From: Telopea speciosissima | Lineage: Eukaryota > Streptophyta > Magnoliopsida > Proteales > Proteaceae | DNA length: 64,000 nt | Direction: 5' to 3' | NCBI RefSeq assembly: GCF_018873765.1 | Contig: NC_057919.1 | Span: forward strand, 61,394,484-61,458,483 | Part shown: piece by piece, positions 58,361 to 64,000 of the stretch | Layout: each line of letters starts with the position of its first letter | Position numbering within the stretch: position 1 is the first letter of the stretch | Translations under genes and position numbers: made by a program | Notes under the pieces: model-generated | What the model saw: the letters and a program-made list of their open reading frames with translations, nothing else | Told to the model about the DNA's origin: nothing | Database searches by the model: none

Positions 58361-58610
58361 ATGTATACAATCTTATTGCGACAATCGTTTAGAAAAACTT
58401 CAACCCCTACAAATTTTCATAGTAGAGTGTTGGGTTCCACGTGAAAAGTTGTAAAAATAGTCTCACACTGGATATGAATGGATAATGTAGGGTACGTGTG
58501 GTGAAACAAAGAGTTTGAGTTGATAAGATGGATTGCATTGATAAGATTTCAATGCCAAACCATTTAGATGAGCTTTTTTCCTTCAAAACATGATCAATAC
58601 CACATTTATG

Positions 58611-58880
58611 TAGGGATGTAAATGAATAGCCGAAATCCGTTTCCGTATCCGTGTTCGTATCCGTTTAGCACTATCCGAATCCATCCGAAAGCTAAACGGA
58701 TGCAAATACGGATAGGCTATAGTTATCCGAAAAGCTATATTCACATGTAAACGGATAAAATATCTGATCTGTATTCGTATCCATATCCGTTTGGTACTAT
58801 CTGAATTCGTCCGAAAGCTAATCGGATGCAGATGCGGATATAACACTATCCGAGCCAAATCCGATTCGTTTACATCCCTA
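58611..58880. mobile_element. hAT-like MITE built on ATCCG words (second copy)
   Basis: Ends TAGGGATGTAAATG and CGTTTACATCCCTA. Flanks CATTTATG and CATTTATA match at 7 of 8 positions. The interior has CCGAAAGCTAAACGGATGC and CGTATCCGTTTAGCACTATC. Reverse-oriented relative of 23910-24167. Confidence 0.85.
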
Positions 58881-60535
58881 CATTTATATTCTACAATGTT
58901 GTAGAAATCATTACTGAAGTAACATGGCCATTGAAATAGTGTTATAGAGAATGATACCATCCATATGAAGCCCTCATGGTCACAACAGGACAACAAAAAT
59001 AATGAATAGAAAATGATGTCATCCACATGAGGTTCTCATGTTTAGAGCAGGAGAGCGAAAATATAATAAAGAACTCCATGTAAGAGGGAAATAGAACTCT
59101 AGTGTCATGGCAATTTTTTTGCCATGAAATTTGTAACAGCCCAGAATACTTTTGACCTTGGTCATACCATCAATTGGGTAAGGGGGTTAGTCCCACATCG
59201 GGTGTGTGGTTTGTGGTTTGTGTGATTACACTTTCATCAAAAAAATTGGGTAAGGGGTTCTTAGAGCTGGGAAGATGATTTCCCTTTGTCTTGGCTTTTG
59301 GACTCTTTTGGCTTTGCAATTTCTTTGGTTTTTAATAGAAATTGTTTCCTAGCCCTATAAGGTCAGCCTCTTGGAAGTTGAAAATGTCCGAGTACGGAGA
59401 GGAAATACTGTTAGAGCAAATACCAACCAAAACATGAAAAGAAACAAAAAACAGAGCAAGACAATACAGAGATTTAACGTGGTTTATGATGTGTTACATC
59501 CATAGGCGAAGGCGAAGCTGTTTCCCTATGTAAATCGGAGAACACTCAAAACAGCGTTGCTGCTCTCTCCCTGAAACCCTAAAACGAAAACTCCAAATCT
59601 CACTCACTTTAGAATAAAGCGAGTAAAAAATATAAATACTTCTCTATTGGCTAGGGTCGGGTCGTGTTGTACCGCAGGGGCAATCGGCCCAAGCCCAGAT
59701 CCCATCACTATTATTGATCTCAGAAAAAGTTCTATTCGGATCGTCCCAAAAAATATCGGAGCGGGTAATTCTTCGAAACGGGTCCAAGAATTCAAGACAT
59801 ACATAAGAGATACTCAAGGTCCCCCACTAAGGTTATTAGTACAAGTCTGAAATCAAAAGTGGTGGAGTATGCAGAACTTACCTCCACCATTCGGATCGAA
59901 GTCCGTCATCTCTGTCCAATCGTTTGTGATGCTTTATGTTCTCCGCGAAGACGAACCGATGAAGACGAAAATGCTTAGTGGTCTTCTAGTTTTTCCTTAA
60001 GTCTCTTACTACACTCACTCAAATGGATAGAGTTCCTAATGTGCAGAAGTAGCCTCAGTGAAATTAGAGACCCTAATCCCCTTTTATCTCTCTACAGAAT
60101 AACGACTTTCCATCAAGGCGGTTATTGGAGAGAGGTAGAGTTTGTGCATATCTCCACTATTAAAATGGAGGAAGGCATAACCAACTTTTTTTTTTGGATA
60201 AATGAAGGCATGACAACTTTGTTATGCACAATAACAGCTACTCCTTATGCTGACGTGGCATATGCCACATCGGCTTACAATTAGGCTTATGGACTATATC
60301 ATATTGTGAGGATCAACAAAAATTTTAAATGGTCTTTTCACAGTGTTTGAACTCTGATTTTATGTTGCTATTCTGTTTGGAAAAAATAGAATCAGAAACA
60401 CTTAGAAATCATTTTAACTCTTTACTGTTTCTATTTTTGCCTTCTAAAATTAGTTGAGTAGTTTGAAGTAGTAACTCTGTAACTCAGATCTAGTATTTCC
60501 TCTATTATGGTTGGGAGTTTCAACTCCCACTGTCC
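58881..60535. other. Gene-free stretch with dispersed-repeat motifs
   Basis: 59131 reads TTTGTAACAGCCCAGAATAC, followed by TTAGTCCCACATCGGGTG, motifs often found in LTR-type repeats. 59405-60000 starts GTTAGAGCAAATACCAACC with AGATTTAACGTGGTTTATG at 59470, the third instance of the ACGTGGTT repeat. No coding gene is supported. Confidence 0.4.
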
Positions 60536-61075
60536 AACCAGGGTTAACATGGCCCAGCCCAGCCTGGCCCAACTCAACCAGAGAGAAAAAAAGAGAGAGA
60601 GAGAGAGAGATCCCTCCCCTAAAGAAAAGAGTTGAGAAAAAGAAGAGAGAAGAGAAAAGTTAGCATCCTCAAGAAAGGCCTCAAATGAGAGAGAAGCAAA
60701 TGATTTTGGCATCTATACATGTATCATTGTCTCAAGCATGGTTTTAAAAATTGGATCAGAATCAATTCCAATTTTGAATTGATCGACCCGATCCGATTTC
60801 GATTAATCCTGCATCCTACAACTTATTTTGGAATCGGCTATAAATGTTCTTTAATATTCAATCAGTAAAATAACAAAAAAATCAATGAAACTTACCTTTT
60901 ATAATAAGATCTATAAATTTCTTAAATTAAAAAAAACAATAAAAAATATCACAGATGTGTAGAAATGTTTGCTTCTCTTTCAATTCTAATTTCTAGGGTT
61001 TTGATTGATTTCAAATCGATTCATCATTGATGGAGATGTATCCAATTCCGGGTTTTTAAACCTTTCAAATGGATG
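60536..61075. repeat. CCAGCCC repeat fragment, (GA)n and GATCGG-type repeat
   Basis: Short GGCCCAGCCCAGCCTGGCCC block at 60551, GAGAGA tract at 60591-60610, and a GGTTTTAAAAATTGGATCAG to GGGTTTTTAAACC stretch (60740-61065) of the same design as the repeat at 58141. Confidence 0.5.
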
Positions 61076-61289
61076 GTTGGGAGAAGTGAACGTGTTTCAC
61101 TAAAAACCACATGTATCAAAACATTTAATGATTTCAAATATGGATGTCTCATTTCCTAGTGGCAAGAAAGACAATTTTTCTTAGTGTCTCTCTCAAAGGA
61201 GCACCAATTATTTACAAGTCTTCTCCACCAAACTCCAAATCTTAGTGGATATAATCCATATTTTCTATCTCTATATTTATTTTTTGGGA

Positions 61290-61446
61290 AGCAGTTTTCT
61301 GTACGGGAGTATGGCCTACGTCAGCACTCCCATGTGTCTATCTCTCTCTTCCTTAAAACAAGGGGGTAGAGGTATCTTTTCATATGGAGGAGGAGACAGA
61401 TAGACTCATGGGAGTGCTGGCGTATGCCACACTCCCGGACAGAAAT
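61290..61446. mobile_element. Foldback MITE with CGGGAGTGTGGC arms
   Basis: Left arm TCTGTACGGGAGTATGGCC, then TACGTCAGCACTCCCATG. The right arm is the near-perfect complement ending CACACTCCCGGACAGAAATC. A partial relative is at 63440-63530 (CTCATGGGAGTAATGACATA and GTCACACTCTGG). Confidence 0.75.
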
Positions 61447-62043
61447 CTTTTTCCCTTATTTTTTTTTCAATTAATAATCCTGTTAATAACATTTAATTTA
61501 TCCAAGTCATCCCTCTTCCCCTTTCCCCATCAGAGATTAGTTGCCACTTATCTTTCTTCATTCTTCTAATCACAATTGCCCACTGGAACAAAAGCATAAA
61601 CAGTCAACGAAAATGATGAGATCAGATCTGGATTAAAGCTTAATATTGTGTCTAACAACATGATTGTAGGATCCTTTGAGAGATTTCTTTTTCCCTTTTT
61701 TGGCTTTATTTGGGTATAATTAAATAGAGAGAATTTTCCCACATGTTCATTTTATTTTTCTTTTTAAAAAAAAAATTAATGATCCAAATAGTCAAAAGAT
61801 TAGCATTTCATTCACCATTTTCTTTCCTTCATTATGATCCTTTGCGTAGTTTAATTAGATCATAACACATCAAGTAAGGAGGGTGGGCCTACTTATCCCT
61901 TGATTATATTAAAGCCCAACTGGTTTCCACTTGAAAAATAGGGCCGCTGAACCGACACCCGCTCGGCGAAAAGGATAGTCTGTGTGTATGCGTGTGCATG
62001 TACGTTCCCGACACTTACTTGTCGGGAGCGTCTATGCTATGGC

Positions 62044-62240
62044 CTATTGATTTGCCCAGCCGTATATTGGGCCCAGCTCAAGTCTTAGGAGTGGGCCCAG
62101 AAATCGGTTGTGCATCCCATAGGATTGTGGCTCTGGGCCTCTGGCTTACTGATTTGCCCAGCCACATATTGGGCCCAACTCTAGTCTCAGAAGTAGGGCC
62201 CAGAATACGGCTGGGCATCCCATAGGGTTGTTGTAGGGGC
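62044..62240 (+). repeat. Two tandem copies of a roughly 103-bp unit
   Basis: GATTTGCCCAGCC starts each copy (62048 and 62151), followed by ATATTGGGCCCA and, later, GGGCCCAGAA and GCATCCCATAGG. Confidence 0.85.
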
Positions 62241-64000
62241 CACCATTACCACTTAAAAGTTTGGTTTCAATACATATTGTAAAAAATATATAAACTTCCA
62301 TCCTCCAAGCTCCAAGCCCTAATTGATCCAATGAGATGTTGATGTACTTCCAATCTCCATGGACAATTATTAGATAGATTTATTTTTTTTTTGGTAAATA
62401 CAATTATTAGACTTACTTGCCTGATTTATCATTTATATAGAAATTTTGCATCACTGGCAAGGGCATTAGTTGGATCCGATGTCATCTGGATCTTTTCACG
62501 GTTCACAATATACATTTGGGCTTAAGCTTTTGGGTTAGACATTTCAACATGGTATTAGACTATTAGATGTACTATAGTAATTAAATATTGGTTTACGATC
62601 ATCCAAAGGAGGATGACACTGAAACATTTATTGCAATAAGAATTACATGTGAAGGAGAATATTGTAAACATTCTCTCATCGACTAACTCTAAGACCTTGG
62701 GTGACTTCATACAATAGTCTAGGAGTCCCTTGTTCTTATATCATCGAGCTAAGAAGTAGGCATGTGCTCGTTCTTTTTTGTTGTATCGCTTCCTAAAGAC
62801 AGGTTTTGTGTTAAAATGTGATTAATTAGGACCCTTCAATGAAGTATAGCCAAAATTAACCCCCCCCCCCCCCTCAAAAAAAAAATGGCATTATGGACGA
62901 AGTATGTAGAAAACATTTAAAGGTTTCAAAAAAAAAAAGGAGGAATGCTTTTTTCGATTGAAAGGAAAATGAAATTTTCAAATCTAAAAAAGAAAATTTT
63001 TGTAACCATTACACCTAGATGATGGTATAAACTTTTAAAATTTCGTATCATATTTAGTAATGATATTTTTTTACAGTTTTACATGTAATTGTTATTTTAC
63101 TTTTAAATCCAAAAGATTTTGATGCAAAGAAAACTGAATTTATTATTTTTTTTCAACCAAACAGAGCCGAATGAAGACAAGTAATGGGATTATCAAATTA
63201 AAAAGTTAAGGAATTGTGTTAGTTGAAACAATTTTAATTGTAACCGATTCAACCGAGTGGTCAATTAAACCCTTGTACCTGGGAAAACAAGGCGATTGGG
63301 ACCCAGATGGTCTTCAAGTCTCCTACTCAAGAGAGAGAGAGAGAGAGAGGTTGTTTTAATTTTGATGTAGTATTGTTGAGGTCAGGGATGGAACACGTGA
63401 GAGGAAGAGAAAAACTGTGGTGAGGTAGGAATAAGAATATGGGAAGAGATGTTTTTTCCATATGGGTAGGAGAGAGACTGACTCATGGGAGTAATGACAT
63501 AGGTCACACTCTGGAGAAAGTTCTTTTTCCTTAAAAATATTTAAAAAAAATTTTATTCGAGAGTGCCCATGAGTCTAATGTCAACGGATATTTGAAAATT
63601 CGTATTCGATCCGTGTTCGTATCTGTTTAGAAAAATCTGAATCAGCCCGAAACTAATCGGATACGAATATGATAATCCCCCTATTCGATTGATTATTATC
63701 AAATTCGTTTAGCAATACGACGGTAATAAAATATCTAAAATATATCTTTGTGCCCATCTATCCTTTTAATTACCTTATTGGATTTTGTTATCTTATTTTT
63801 TTTAATTTTATAAATTAAGATAATGTGATTCTCTTTTTATATTTTCTATTAGTTTGTATATATATTGTTTTATGTAATGTAATACATGAAATCACATATT
63901 TATGTGAGAAAATCAAAGACTAAGAAGAGTAGAAGAAAGGGTAGTTGTTGAACTCTCAAGTCTCAATCCTAACACTCATCATAAAAACAGTAAAGATGTC
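62241..64000. other. AT-rich gene-free end of window
   Basis: Contains a poly-C/poly-A tract at 62861-62885, (GA)n at 63332-63349, a partial CGGGAGTG-type foldback at 63440-63530 and a decayed ATCCG-type stretch at 63580-63720 (CGTGTTCGTATCTGTTTAG). No gene recognised. Confidence 0.5.

Overview
The window is plant nuclear DNA, from an angiosperm and most likely a dicot, magnoliid or early-diverging eudicot. The evidence is spliced genes with GT-AG introns, a TPS-a-type terpene synthase, an SBP-box transcription factor, an intronless PPR gene, and a dense load of LINE, MULE-like, hAT-like and CACTA-like DNA. Species cannot be fixed from the sequence. Three loci look like intact genes. They are the 5' half of a terpene synthase (1-1397, minus, cut by the window edge), an SPL7-type copper-response regulator (29274-44013, plus, ten exons that splice in frame to 804 residues), and a P-class PPR protein (56318-58075, minus).

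Layout. 1-1.4 kb: terpene synthase exons 1-3. 2-4.1 kb: a CACTA-like element carrying three correctly bordered exons of a shikimate kinase gene. 4.2-7.8 kb: a 7-copy minisatellite, microsatellites and a reverse-oriented LINE 3' end. 7.8-23.4 kb: two head-to-tail copies of a 7-8 kb non-coding unit. These differ by clean transposon insertions, so one copy often preserves the empty site of the other. 23.8-25.1 kb: a MULE-like element holding two exons of a cytosolic-type glycyl-tRNA synthetase. 25.5-28.8 kb: foldback elements, one nested in another, and degenerate short-word repeats. 29.3-44.0 kb: SPL7, whose introns 5 and 6 (2.4 and 6.5 kb) contain a hAT-like MITE, G-rich tracts, LTR-like remnants and a 1.9 kb Pack-MULE-like element with an F-box/kelch gene fragment. 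45.6-46.4 kb: LINE remnant. 46.7 and 55.4-55.9 kb: ERD6-like sugar transporter remnants in opposite orientations. 49.5-53.9 kb: an alpha/beta hydrolase pseudogene, like the Arabidopsis At4g12830 type. 54.9-55.3 kb: hAT-like MITE. 56.3-58.1 kb: PPR gene. 58.1-64 kb: repeats.

The main story is mobile DNA. At least four 1.3-1.9 kb elements with different terminal inverted repeats have direct 9-bp flanking duplications, the Mutator superfamily signature. Two of them carry recognisable pieces of unrelated host genes. A second group is a set of about 130-220 bp foldback elements that share a non-palindromic core word (roughly CTGGGCAGTGTGTTCGG followed by GGGTAGGGTGGTCATTT) although their arms differ. 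These insert preferentially in or near one another and may be an undescribed MULE-derived MITE superfamily. All homology calls are from memory of protein families; no search was run.
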